From assembly GCA_029008095.1 (NCBI GenBank), contig JAQXJB010000004.1, forward strand, positions 36,234-100,233: a stretch of DNA of 64,000 nt, given 5' to 3'. The notes under the pieces are model-generated. The model did no database searches, was not told where the DNA came from, and was given only the letters and a program-made list of their open reading frames with translations. Source of the stretch: Clostridiales bacterium. GTDB taxonomy: Bacteria; Bacillota; Clostridia; Oscillospirales; Oscillospiraceae. The translations under genes were made by a program, and so were the position numbers. Below are positions 25,903 through 33,968 of the stretch, piece after piece (the first letter of the stretch is position 1; the number at the start of each line of letters is the position of its first letter).

Positions 25903-26283
25903 AAAAAAAGAAATGACCCTTGACTGATCGTCTTTCAACTTTCTCAGTCAAGGGTCATTTCTGTGAATTCTTGATATCTAACATCTTTGATTAACCTCTC
26001 TTTCTGCGGATTTGAGACTTCGTTTTCTCGCCGGTCTGTTCGTTTTCCGTCTTTGTTTTATGCTCTCTGTGGCATAATTTCTCTTATGCGAGAATAGGCT
26101 TATCGGAATTCTGGCTCTTACTCAGTCTCGCTGCTCTCGGCTTTTTCACTCAGGTCAGTTGATTTCTCACCTCAAATATTCGGTTGGATTTTTACCCTCC
26201 CAGGGGTCTCTATATTAAATTTTCCTGAGCTTTTTCGCTTTGAGCCTTTGGCTGTTACCGGAACATTGGTATCACCCTTTCTT
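25903..26283 (-). ncRNA. Long structured leader or free-standing RNA upstream of cysK
   Basis: A roughly 380-nt transcript can be drawn from the promoter at 26318-26290 to a T-tract at 25910-25903. It ends in a perfect 17-base stem (25960-25944 with 25927-25911) followed by eight T residues. The interior is purine-rich and non-coding, with small hairpins such as CATAAgagaaaTTATG. It could be an attenuator leader for cysK or an independent RNA with its own terminator. No T-box sequence, SAM box or RNase P core was recognised. Class unidentified. Confidence 0.6.
25911..25960 (-). terminator. Intrinsic terminator/attenuator before cysK
   Basis: AAATGACCCTTGACTGA and its exact complement form a 17-base stem with a 16-base loop. 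On the minus strand a CTTTTTTTT run follows directly. It lies between the leader promoter and the cysK start. Confidence 0.85.
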
Positions 26284-26289
26284 GCTTAT

Positions 26290-26318
26290 AAGATAGCATA
26301 AAAATTGCCCCTTGGCAA
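26290..26318 (-). promoter_or_regulatory. Promoter of the cysK leader RNA
   Basis: Minus strand TTGCCA (26318-26313), 17-base spacer, TATCTT (26295-26290). Confidence 0.6.
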
Positions 26319-26392
26319 TACGCTTTTTATACAAAACTCACAATTTTTCTTTGTGTAATTCATAGATTTACTGGCAATTATGTTTAAAACCA

Positions 26393-26456
26393 TTGACTTT
26401 GACAGTGTAATTTGGTATGATAGATATGTTGGGCGCGCCGCAACTGCGGCGCGCCC
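26393..26456 (+). promoter_or_regulatory. Plus-strand promoter directly followed by a GC hairpin
   Basis: TTGACT (26393-26398), 17-base spacer, TATGAT (26416-26421), then at 26431-26456 a perfect 12-base stem GGGCGCGCCGCA/TGCGGCGCGCCC and GTTCTGTTT. Any plus transcript would be about 40 nt before the hairpin or would run antisense into the zinc-ribbon gene. The hairpin may equally serve as the 3' terminator of that minus-strand gene. Confidence 0.5.
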
Positions 26457-26463
26457 GTTCTGT

Positions 26464-27747
26464 TTAAAACTCTATTTTGCGTCTGCCTCCGTCCTTGAGG
26501 CTTATCTTATACCACACGCCGGGCTCGCTGCCCCGGCAGTCCAGATAGAAATAATCCCCCAGAACCGCGCCGCCGTCCCAATAATTGCCCTCACCCAGAT
26601 CTACCCGTCTGCCGTCGGCGTGGAGCGCGGTCCAGCGTCCGGGAGGGCCATAGGTGAAGCCAACGGCCCGGCTGCCGTCGAAATATTCCCGGAAGTTCTC
26701 GGTGGGGTCGATATCGCCCAGGATCCACTTCCCTCCATAAGGCTGCAGGCCGCCCGCGCCGCCGTCATAAAGGCCGGTGCGGTACACCCGGCGGGTGAGA
26801 TTTTCCGTTCCGCCATCGTCCAGCGCCGCGTATATCACGCCCTCGCTGAAATCGATGAAGGGGATATACTTCCAGCAGAAATCGCCGCGCTCTTCCGGGC
26901 TTTCGCCCAATTCAACGCCCAGGCCGGCGGCCATGAGCGGCAACTGCGCTCCGAGAGCATCGGCGGCGGGCGTCACCGTTCCGCCGGCGTCAATGATAAG
27001 CACGCCGCGCTTGCACTTACTGTCCTGACAAACCATATAAAGACTGCTCCGACCAGCGCCGCGAAGAATGAAATCCTCGCCGCGCCATAGCTCCCGCAGG
27101 CCGCTGCCGTCATGGCCGCAGACCATAAGGCTCACCTTATCCGCCATGCGGCGGGAATTATACGCGAACAGGAATATTTTTTCCTCGGTGACGATAAAGC
27201 GCTCCATTTCGCCGTATTCTTTCCCGCTTATGTCCAGCGCCACGCTGAAGCCCCCGGCAGGAGTATAGGTATAGAGCCGATAGACCCGGGCTGTATTTCC
27301 GCCGCAGTCCACCATAGCGGAAAGCCATAGCCTTCCGTTTTTCCAAAGCTTGCCGCAAAATGCAAGCACTCCCTCCGGCAGACCAATACGCTCGGCCTTC
27401 ACGCCCTCCGCGTCCACCCGGAAAAGCTCCCTGCCGTATTCGGTGCTGAGATAATGCCCCTCCGGCGACCCCGCGCCCACGGAAAAGATGCTCCGCGCAT
27501 CCCAGAGAGCCGCGAAGCTCTGCCACGCCGGGTATTCGTCAGCGGCAGCGGGAATGGGCGCGGGCTTCGCCGCCGGTACCTCCGCGGATTTCACCGCCGC
27601 GCCGCAGGCGATACAGAACCTGTCCCCCGCCTCCAGCTTTTCTCCGCATTGGGCGCAAACTATATCTTTCTCCACAGCCGCGCCGCACTGAGCGCAGAAC
27701 CGCGCGCCCTCCCGCAGAGCCGTGCCGCAGCTTTTGCAATTTGCCAT
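26464..27747 (-). CDS. Double zinc-ribbon protein with propeller-like C-terminal region
   Basis: 427 residues from the ATG at 27747, seven bases after GGAGGATG. Two zinc ribbons at the N-terminus are CKSCG...CAQCG (about 4-20) and CAQCG...CIACG (about 26-45). A short Ala/Pro linker follows, then about 350 residues rich in Trp, Gly and Tyr with repeating beta-strand patterns (KLWKNGRLWLSAM; YRLYTY; KIFLFAYNSR; GVIYAALDD) suggesting a beta-propeller. No signal peptide or membrane segment is seen. The family is not recognised; similar clostridial proteins read as DUF5050-like. It stands alone. Confidence 0.75.
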   Translation of the reverse strand: MANCKSCGTALREGARFCAQCGAAVEKDIVCAQCGEKLEAGDRFCIACGAAVKSAEVPAAKPAPIPAAADEYPAWQSFAALWDARSIFSVGAGSPEGHYLSTEYGRELFRVDAEGVKAERIGLPEGVLAFCGKLWKNGRLWLSAMVDCGGNTARVYRLYTYTPAGGFSVALDISGKEYGEMERFIVTEEKIFLFAYNSRRMADKVSLMVCGHDGSGLRELWRGEDFILRGAGRSSLYMVCQDSKCKRGVLIIDAGGTVTPAADALGAQLPLMAAGLGVELGESPEERGDFCWKYIPFIDFSEGVIYAALDDGGTENLTRRVYRTGLYDGGAGGLQPYGGKWILGDIDPTENFREYFDGSRAVGFTYGPPGRWTALHADGRRVDLGEGNYWDGGAVLGDYFYLDCRGSEPGVWYKISLKDGGRRKIEF

Positions 27748-27876
27748 AACGAAACATCCTCCGTTTATTGACCTCATTTTATGTATTTACCTTATTTTAC
27801 GGGCCTCGCAGCAAAAGGTCAAGCCTGAATTCTCTCCGTTCTTCCGCGATGCCCATACCGCAGCGCCGCAAAAGCG

Positions 27877-27905
27877 TTGACTTCAAATTAAATCGATGAT
27901 ATTAT
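27877..27905 (+). promoter_or_regulatory. Promoter with operator-like core before the SDR gene
   Basis: TTGACT (27877-27882), 17-base spacer, TATTAT (27900-27905). The spacer holds AAATCGATGA (27890-27899), which shares the ATCGAT core of the LacI-type operators at 3361 and 6581, but only one half matches well. Confidence 0.5.
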
Positions 27906-27942
27906 AATCATAATAAATTTCAAAAATTTGGAGGTTCCTAAT

Positions 27943-28929
27943 ATGGGAGATTATCTGAAGGGTAAAGTCGCCATTGTCACCGGCTCCGGCCAGGGCATCG
28001 GCAGAGCGATCGCAAAGGCTCTTGCGGCCCAGGGCTGCAAGGTCGTGACAAATAACCGCGCTCCCTGGGATGGCGTTATTCCCATCGACGAGGAAAAATT
28101 CAGCAAGATCAGCAAGGAAATGCAGGAATGGGCCATGCAGGAGTACCCCAAGTACTACGGCGACGCGGAGCGCACCGCGGCTGACATCATCGCTGCCGGC
28201 GGCGAGGCCGTTGCCTGCTACGGCGACATCTCCGACTTTGAGACCGGCAAGAAGCTGGTGGACACCGCCATTGAAAAATGGGGTCATATCGACATCGTTG
28301 TCAACATTGCCGCCGCTTTCGGCTTCAGCCCCGTTGAGAAGATGCCCAGAAGCATGTGGGACCGCGTAAACACCGTTAAGCCCACCGGCTATTTCTATGT
28401 TATCCGCCACGCCGTTCAGCATATGATCGACCAGAAGTGGGGCCGCATCATTAACTGCGCCTCTCCCGCCTGGACCGGCGGCATCCTGCGCCAGTGCGAG
28501 TACTGCGCCTCTAATGCCGGCGTTGTCGGCATGACCTGGGGCCTTGCCGACGAGCTGAAGGAATACGGCATCACCGCCAACACCTTTGCCCCCGCCGCAA
28601 AGACCCGCGCCTCTGTTGACATGGAGATCTACAACAACATGGAGAAGGAGGAGAGCAACACCATCGGCGGCGCCCCCGAGATCAGCTATGAAGGCACCGA
28701 GGCTCCCGAGAATTTCGCCAACTTCATCGCATGGCTCGCCGGCGACGACGCTGCGGACGTTACCGGCCAGGTATTTATGACTATGGGCAAGTTTATCGGC
28801 CGTTACAGCAAACCCGCCATCGAGGGCGCAATGCTCGCCGACGGCGCTGCCTGGACTTTAGAAGAGGCCGCTCAGAAAGCCGAGAACCTTTTCAAGCCCA
28901 TGCCCGCACCCCCCTCCGGTAAGAAGTAA
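27943..28929 (+). CDS. Short-chain dehydrogenase/reductase, catalytic lysine replaced
   Basis: 328 residues; GGAGG precedes the ATG at 27943 by eight bases, while the in-frame ATG at 27928 lacks one. Cofactor loop TGSGQGIG lies at 13-20, structural NIAA near 118 and the catalytic Ser region IINCAS near 164. The usual YxxxK reads Y187-CAS-N191, with AAT where Lys would be expected. The insertion around 40-75 and length are close to multifunctional hydroxyacyl-CoA-type SDRs. Without the lysine the normal proton relay is impaired, so it may be non-catalytic or use another mechanism. It is monocistronic, between its own promoter and a terminator. Confidence 0.85.
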   Translation: MGDYLKGKVAIVTGSGQGIGRAIAKALAAQGCKVVTNNRAPWDGVIPIDEEKFSKISKEMQEWAMQEYPKYYGDAERTAADIIAAGGEAVACYGDISDFETGKKLVDTAIEKWGHIDIVVNIAAAFGFSPVEKMPRSMWDRVNTVKPTGYFYVIRHAVQHMIDQKWGRIINCASPAWTGGILRQCEYCASNAGVVGMTWGLADELKEYGITANTFAPAAKTRASVDMEIYNNMEKEESNTIGGAPEISYEGTEAPENFANFIAWLAGDDAADVTGQVFMTMGKFIGRYSKPAIEGAMLADGAAWTLEEAAQKAENLFKPMPAPPSGKK

Positions 28930-28944
28930 ACAGGATACAGCACC

Positions 28945-28978
28945 AAACAGCCGAAGAGCAAACGCCCTTCGGCTGTTT
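28945..28978 (+). terminator. Terminator of the SDR gene
   Basis: Stem AAACAGCCGAAG/CTTCGGCTGTTT with a 10-base loop, followed by CTTTTC. Confidence 0.85.
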
Positions 28979-29079
28979 CTTTTCGGCGGCTTTCTTCATG
29001 ACGCAGGGCATTGTTCTTGACCCCGACCCGTAATGGTATTATACTGAGCGCATAGGTATCCGTTCAGGAGGTAAAGGAA

Positions 29080-30459
29080 ATGTCCGATACGATAGCGGCT
29101 GTCTCGACCCTTATGGGCCGCAGCGCCATTGGCATATTGAGAATGAGCGGCGACGACGCCGTTGAGATAGCATCGCGGGTTTTCAGGCCCGACAACGGCA
29201 AGGCGCTGGGCGACTGCGGCACCCGCCGCATGATAAACGGCGCTCTCTATGGCGACGGCGGCGAGGTCATCGACCAGTGCGTGGCCGTATTCTGCCGCGC
29301 GCCCCACAGCTACACCGGCGAGAACACCGTGGAGCTTCAGTGCCACGGCAGTCCCACCGTGCTCACGGCGGGACTGCGCAGTCTTTTCGCCGCAGGAGCG
29401 AGGCAGGCGACCCGGGGCGAGTTCACCAAGCGGGCTTTCCTCAACGGCAAGCTGGATCTGGCTCAGTCAGAAGCCGTCATCGACCTTATCGACGCTGAAA
29501 CGGAGGAAATGATGCGCAACGCCGCAGCCCAGCTCGGCGGCGCCATGTCCGGCAGGATGGATGCCATCTACTCCGGGCTTACCGACATTATGAGCCATTT
29601 TCACGCCGTTATAGACTATCCCGACGAGGAAATAGAGCCCTTTGAGCTGGAGAACGTCATCAACACCCTCGGCAGCTCGGCGGCGGAGATAAGCAGGCTT
29701 CTCAAGACCTTCGAGCGCGGCCGCGTTGTCCGCGAGGGCGTGCGCTGTGCCATTATCGGCCGCCCAAACGCGGGCAAGTCCTCTCTGCTCAACGCGCTTC
29801 TGGGCTATGACCGCGCCATCGTGACGGACATACCTGGCACTACCCGGGACACCATAGAGGAAAAGCTGATGCTGGGCGGCGTTATGCTCCGCATCGCCGA
29901 CACGGCGGGTCTGCGCGAGACCGGCGACGTAGTGGAGCGGATGGGCGTGGAACGTGCCCGCGCCGCTGCTGAAAACGCGGAGCTAATATTCGCACTTTTC
30001 GATGGCTCAAAGCCGCTCTGCGAGGATGACGACGCTGTCATTGAGGGTGCGAAGGCGGCAAAGCACGCCGTCGCCGTTGTGAACAAAAGTGACCTTGGCC
30101 GCGCTCTCAGCGCCGGGGACGAAGCGAGACTGTCCGCCGCCTTCGGCCGGGTATGCGCCGTCAGCGCAAAAAACGCAGAGGGTTTGGACGCTCTGGAGGA
30201 GGCCGTCGCCGATATTTTCAAGGATAATGCCCCCGTTCCCTCGGGCGAGATGATAACCAACGAGCGGCAGGCGCAGGCTCTGCGCCGCGCGCTTGAGGGT
30301 GTGACCCGGGCAAAGGACGCCCTCGCATTAGGGCTTACCCCGGACGCGGTGCTCACCGACGTGGAGGAGGCCATGAGCGCCATAGGAGAGATAACGGGAC
30401 GCACCGTCCGGGAGGACATCACCGCCCGCATTTTTGAGCGTTTCTGCGTAGGCAAGTAG
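29080..30459 (+). CDS. mnmE: tRNA modification GTPase MnmE
   Basis: 459 residues, full length, AGGAGG before the ATG. The N-terminal formyl-THF-binding region is MSDTIAAVSTLMGRSAIGI. The inserted G domain has P-loop GRPNAGKSS, switch DIPGTTRD and DTAGLRET, and the NKSD guanine-specificity motif. The C-terminus ends in the invariant FCVGK type. With MnmG it installs the C5 aminomethyl-type modification on wobble U34 of certain tRNAs. Usually followed by mnmG, but here the next locus is a T-box-controlled ligase gene, so the gene is detached from its partner. Confidence 0.97.
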   Translation: MSDTIAAVSTLMGRSAIGILRMSGDDAVEIASRVFRPDNGKALGDCGTRRMINGALYGDGGEVIDQCVAVFCRAPHSYTGENTVELQCHGSPTVLTAGLRSLFAAGARQATRGEFTKRAFLNGKLDLAQSEAVIDLIDAETEEMMRNAAAQLGGAMSGRMDAIYSGLTDIMSHFHAVIDYPDEEIEPFELENVINTLGSSAAEISRLLKTFERGRVVREGVRCAIIGRPNAGKSSLLNALLGYDRAIVTDIPGTTRDTIEEKLMLGGVMLRIADTAGLRETGDVVERMGVERARAAAENAELIFALFDGSKPLCEDDDAVIEGAKAAKHAVAVVNKSDLGRALSAGDEARLSAAFGRVCAVSAKNAEGLDALEEAVADIFKDNAPVPSGEMITNERQAQALRRALEGVTRAKDALALGLTPDAVLTDVEEAMSAIGEITGRTVREDITARIFERFCVGK

Positions 30460-30577
30460 CTTTTTAGGTTTTCGGCAATGGCGGCACAGGCGTATGCGGG
30501 AACGTAAATTGTGCATTTTATCCACAAATAATCAGTTTTCATTTTTATAATAGTAGAAAATAACAGTCGAAAAATTA

Positions 30578-30606
30578 TTGACAAATTGGTTCTTCTGTGA
30601 TTTAAT
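30578..30606 (+). promoter_or_regulatory. Promoter of the T-box leader
   Basis: Consensus TTGACA (30578-30583), 17-base spacer, TTTAAT (30601-30606). Transcription would start near 30613. Nothing else is seen in the 30460-30577 gap. Confidence 0.75.
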
Positions 30607-30612
30607 CTAAAA

Positions 30613-30889
30613 CATCAAAAGCAAATATCGTTGAAAGGCAATGACGAAGACGGCAGGGATGAACAGTCTCCAGAGAGTTGGCGGTTGCTGCGAGCCAATG
30701 ACGAAGCCTCCCAATGCACATCACTTCCGAGCCGGGAATCCGAAGTTTTGAGGCGTTCCCCGTGAGTTTGCGACGTTACGGCAAGGGGCTTGTCAGAGCC
30801 TGATGAGGTGGCATCCTTCGTGGATGCAATTTGAGTGGTACCGCGGATATATCATCCGTCTCAAGCAATAGCTTGAGACGGATTTTTTT
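30613..30889 (+). ncRNA. T-box leader (tRNA-sensing riboswitch), apparent isoleucine specifier
   Basis: Stem I elements are visible: AATGACGAAGACGG at the base, AGAGAG (30672-30677) and GGCGGTTGCTGCGAGCC distal loop. The T-box sequence TGAGTGGTACCGCGG lies at 30832-30846. It precedes a 13-base terminator stem ATCCGTCTCAAGC/GCTTGAGACGGAT (30854-30883) and a T run to 30889. In the pattern codon-ACTTCCGAGC the specifier reads ATC (30720-30722), isoleucine; the frame is my alignment by eye. Uncharged tRNA should stabilise the antiterminator and allow transcription of the downstream ligase gene. Confidence 0.9.
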
Positions 30890-30948
30890 GTGTCTGTAAT
30901 CATTTTTTCTGAAGATAAAGAAACCATACCGAAGGGAGTTAAACAAAA

Positions 30949-33228
30949 ATGGAAAATCAGCTTAGAGAGGTAGCCGCCAGAATAAAGGAACTGCGCGAGA
31001 TCTCGGGCTTCACCGTGGAGCAGATGGCGGAAAAGACAGAGGTTTCCGTTGAAGAATATCTCGTCCTTGAGCAGGGCGAAAAGGACTTTGGCTTTACTTT
31101 TATTTATAAATGCGCCGCTGCCTTCGGCGTTGAGATAAAGGACCTTCTGGAGGGCAGCAGCCCCAACCTTTCCCTTTACACCGTGACCCGCAAGGGTGAG
31201 GGTCTGCCGATCGCCAGAAAGACCGGCTTTGATTATCATAACCTCGCCCCCTCCTTCAAGAACAAATCCGCCGAGCCCTTCTGGGTAAAGGTGCCCTACG
31301 TTCACGGCGCCGAGATGGTCTTCTCCTCTCACGCCGGCCAGGAGATAGACATCGTTATCAAGGGCAAGCTGATGATACAGATAAACGAGCGCGTGGAGAT
31401 ACTCACCGAGGGCGACACCATCTACTACAACAGTTCCGCCCCCCACGCCCTCAAGGCTCTGGACGGCAAGCCCTGCGAGCTTTACGCAATCGTTCTCGAG
31501 CCCAGAGACAGCGACTTCAACTTCAAGATGGATAAGGCTCCCACGGAAGAGGTCATGACCCAACTTCGCCAGTCCACCGTGGCTGACAACTTCGTGGAGT
31601 GCGACGTGGACGAAAACGGCGTTCTCCAGGATATCCGCTTCAAGAACGCCGACCGCTTCAACTTCGGCTTTGACTGTGTGGATAAGCTTGCCTCCAAGTG
31701 TCCCCAGAAGACCGCTATGGTCTGGGTCGGCAACGACAAGAAGGAGTACCGCTTCACCTTCGCGGACATCAAGAAGTATTCCAACATGACCGCCAATTAC
31801 TTCGAGTCCCTGGGCATAAAAAAGGGCGACCGCGTCATGCTGGTTCTCAAGCGCCACTATCAGTTCTGGTTCTCCGCCGTGGCTCTGCACAAGATGGGCG
31901 CTATCATGATCCCCGCCACAAACCAGCTCGTGGAGCATGACTTTGAGTACCGCTACAAAGCAGGCGAGATAAAGGCCATCGTCTGCACGGCTGACGGCGA
32001 CGTGGCGCATCAGGCCGATCTGGCCGCAAAGGACTTCCCCGACATGATAAAGGTTCTCGTCGGCGGCAAGCGGGACGGCTGGTATGACTTTAACAGCGAA
32101 ATGGTCCTTTGCAGCGATATATATGAGCGCACCTCCGCCACCCCCTGCGGAGACGATCCCATGCTCATGCTCTTCACCTCCGGCACCACCGGATATCCTC
32201 ACATCGCGGCCCACTCCCACAAATATCCTCTGGGCCACTATATCACCGCCAAGTATTGGCACAACGTTGACCCCGACGGCCTGCACTTCACCATTTCCGA
32301 CACCGGCTGGGGCAAAGCGCTCTGGGGCAAGCTCTAAGGTCATTGGCTCTGCGAAGCGGCCACCTTCGTTTACGACTTCGACCGCTTCAACTCCGAGGAC
32401 ATCCTCCCCATGTTCAAGAAGTACAACATCACCACCTTCTGCGCTCCTCCCACCATGTACCGCTTCTTCATCAAGGAGGATCTCTCCAAGTATGACCTGA
32501 GCAGCATAAAGTACGCCACCACCGCCGGCGAGGCGCTCAACCCCGAGGTTTATCACCAGTTCTACAAGGCCACCGGTCTGCGCATCATGGAGGGCTTCGG
32601 CCAGACCGAGACCACCCTCTCCATCGCCAACCTCGTTGGCACAACTCCCAAGATCGGTTCTATGGGCCGTCCCAGCCCCCTGTACGATATCGACGTGCTC
32701 GACCCAGACGGCAACGTCTGCAAGCCCGGCGAGACCGGCGAGATCTGCATCCGCGCCGAAAAAGGCAGCGCTCCCTGCGGTCTCTTCCTCGGCTACTTTG
32801 ACGACGCCGAGCGCACCAACGAAGCCTGGCATGACGGCTATTATCACACCGGAGACCAGGCCACCATGGACGAGGACGGCTACCTCTGGTACGTCGGCCG
32901 CATAGATGACGTCATCAAATCCTCCGGCTACCGCATCGGACCCTTCGAGATAGAGAGCGTCATCATGGAGCTCCCCTACGTTCTTGAGTGCGCCATCACC
33001 GGCGTTCCCGACCCCATCAGAGGTCAGGTGGTCAAGGCTACCATCGTTCTCGTTAAGGGTACTGTCAAGACGGATGAACTGAAGAAGGAAATTCAGGATT
33101 ACGTCAAGACCCACACCGCCCCCTATAAGTATCCCCGTGTGGTTGAATTCGTGGACGAACTGCCCAAGACCATCAGCGGCAAGGTTCGCCGCGTGGAGAT
33201 ACGCAACCGCGACGCCGGTAAGAATTAA
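30949..33228 (+). pseudogene. HTH-cupin-AMP-dependent acyl-CoA synthetase fusion, interrupted by an in-frame TAA
   Basis: The frame runs 759 codons from an ATG with AAGGGAG upstream but has TAA at 32335-32337 (codon 463). The protein continues in the same frame after it, so one base change (TAC or TAT to TAA) explains the break; the family usually has an aromatic residue there (GKLYGxW). Residues 1-70 are an XRE-type HTH, about 115-185 a cupin, and from about 215 on an AMP-binding ligase with TSGTTG, YGFGQTE-type GFGQTET and the C-terminal SGKVRR lysine region. It is closest to medium-chain acyl-CoA synthetases (ACSM-like). It is under the T-box. As written only the N-terminal part would be made; a sequencing error is possible. 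Confidence 0.85.
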
Positions 33229-33345
33229 GGCAGCGGACGTCTCCTTCATGCAAGTTCCGGCGGGCTCCTCCTTTTGTTGGCAGACTCTGCTTACACTTTT
33301 TCTCTCACTTACACACACCTTTTTTCTGCGTCCGCCGTTTCTTGT

Positions 33346-33371
33346 GGGGCCGCCGCTTTTGCGGCGGCCCC
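33346..33371 (+). terminator. GC-rich terminator-like hairpin after the ligase gene
   Basis: GGGGCCGCCGC TTTT GCGGCGGCCCC perfect stem, followed by ATTCATCATTT with only a weak T tract. Confidence 0.6.
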
Positions 33372-33448
33372 ATTCATCATTTACAAGCAAAATTTTTCCT
33401 GCGTATGTTTTTGCCTCCCTGCGCCAAAATAGCATTGAGGTGATAAAC

Positions 33449-33580
33449 ATGGCTAAACAAGGCATGAAGCGGCCCGACTACACTCAGGTCAAGCCCCGCA
33501 ACGAAGAAACACCCGTGCCCGAGATACAGGGCTCAGCCAAAAGCAGGAACGAGAAGGCCAAGCCCGTCACGGAGAGGTGA
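33449..33580 (+). CDS. Small basic protein of unknown function (43 residues)
   Basis: ATG preceded by TTGAGGTGA, which gives a good Shine-Dalgarno. The sequence starts MAKQGMKRPDYTQVKPRNE and is rich in Lys, Arg, Pro and Glu, with no hydrophobic core, so it is probably disordered or nucleic-acid/ribosome-associated. I recall similar short proteins beginning MAKQGMKRP in gut Clostridia, but no function is known to me. It lies four bases before the next tiny ORF, with a GAGAGGTGA Shine-Dalgarno for that ORF inside its end. The paired arrangement supports both being real. Confidence 0.6.
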   Translation: MAKQGMKRPDYTQVKPRNEETPVPEIQGSAKSRNEKAKPVTER

Positions 33581-33584
33581 TACC

Positions 33585-33782
33585 GTGCGCCGCAGAAAAA
33601 TTACCGTTCCCGTTTCCAAGGTCAAGAGATGCCGCTGCGATAAGCCCATCCCGCGGGACGCTTATCCCGCTCTCGACACCGACCTGGCCCGGGACAATAT
33701 CGAGAACGATCTGCCGGCCGCAGACCGAGAGGACCTGAGCGGCGAGCATATGTATCCCCATCCCGACAGTTGGGAGCCATGA
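33585..33782 (+). CDS. Small hypothetical protein (65 residues)
   Basis: GTG start with GAGAGGTGA six to eight bases upstream. It is basic at the N-terminus (MRRRKITVPVSKVKRCRC), with a CRC pair, and acidic in the second half. No signal peptide or membrane segment. Its linkage to the 43-residue ORF (four-base gap) and a proper Shine-Dalgarno favour translation. Not recognised; could be a small metal-binding or regulatory protein. Confidence 0.5.
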   Translation: MRRRKITVPVSKVKRCRCDKPIPRDAYPALDTDLARDNIENDLPAADREDLSGEHMYPHPDSWEP

Positions 33783-33968
33783 CGCCCTACCGAGGATGAT
33801 TGGGCTTCCATTGCGTGCTGTGAAGAAATTCGCAGCACGTTTTTATTTCTTAAGGCGCAAAAGTTTACTTTTTGTTTACATACCGCTCCTCTCCACTTCA
33901 AAAAATGTTCATTTATTATTTTTTATTTGTGCTATACTTTCCACAGAATCAAAGGAGGTATCACAAGC

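Noticed and set aside
25903..26283. The cysK leader as a T-box or SAM riboswitch
   Set aside because: No TGGNACCGCG antiterminator sequence and no SAM-box core were found; kept as an unassigned RNA.
32335..32337. Programmed recoding of the in-frame stop
   Set aside because: TAA is not a Sec or Pyl codon in known systems and no recoding element was seen; mutation or sequence error is simpler.
30793..33465. 890-residue minus-strand ORF opposite the ligase gene
   Set aside because: Shadow frame of a GC-rich gene; composition is Gly/Val/His-rich without motifs, and it spans the T-box terminator.
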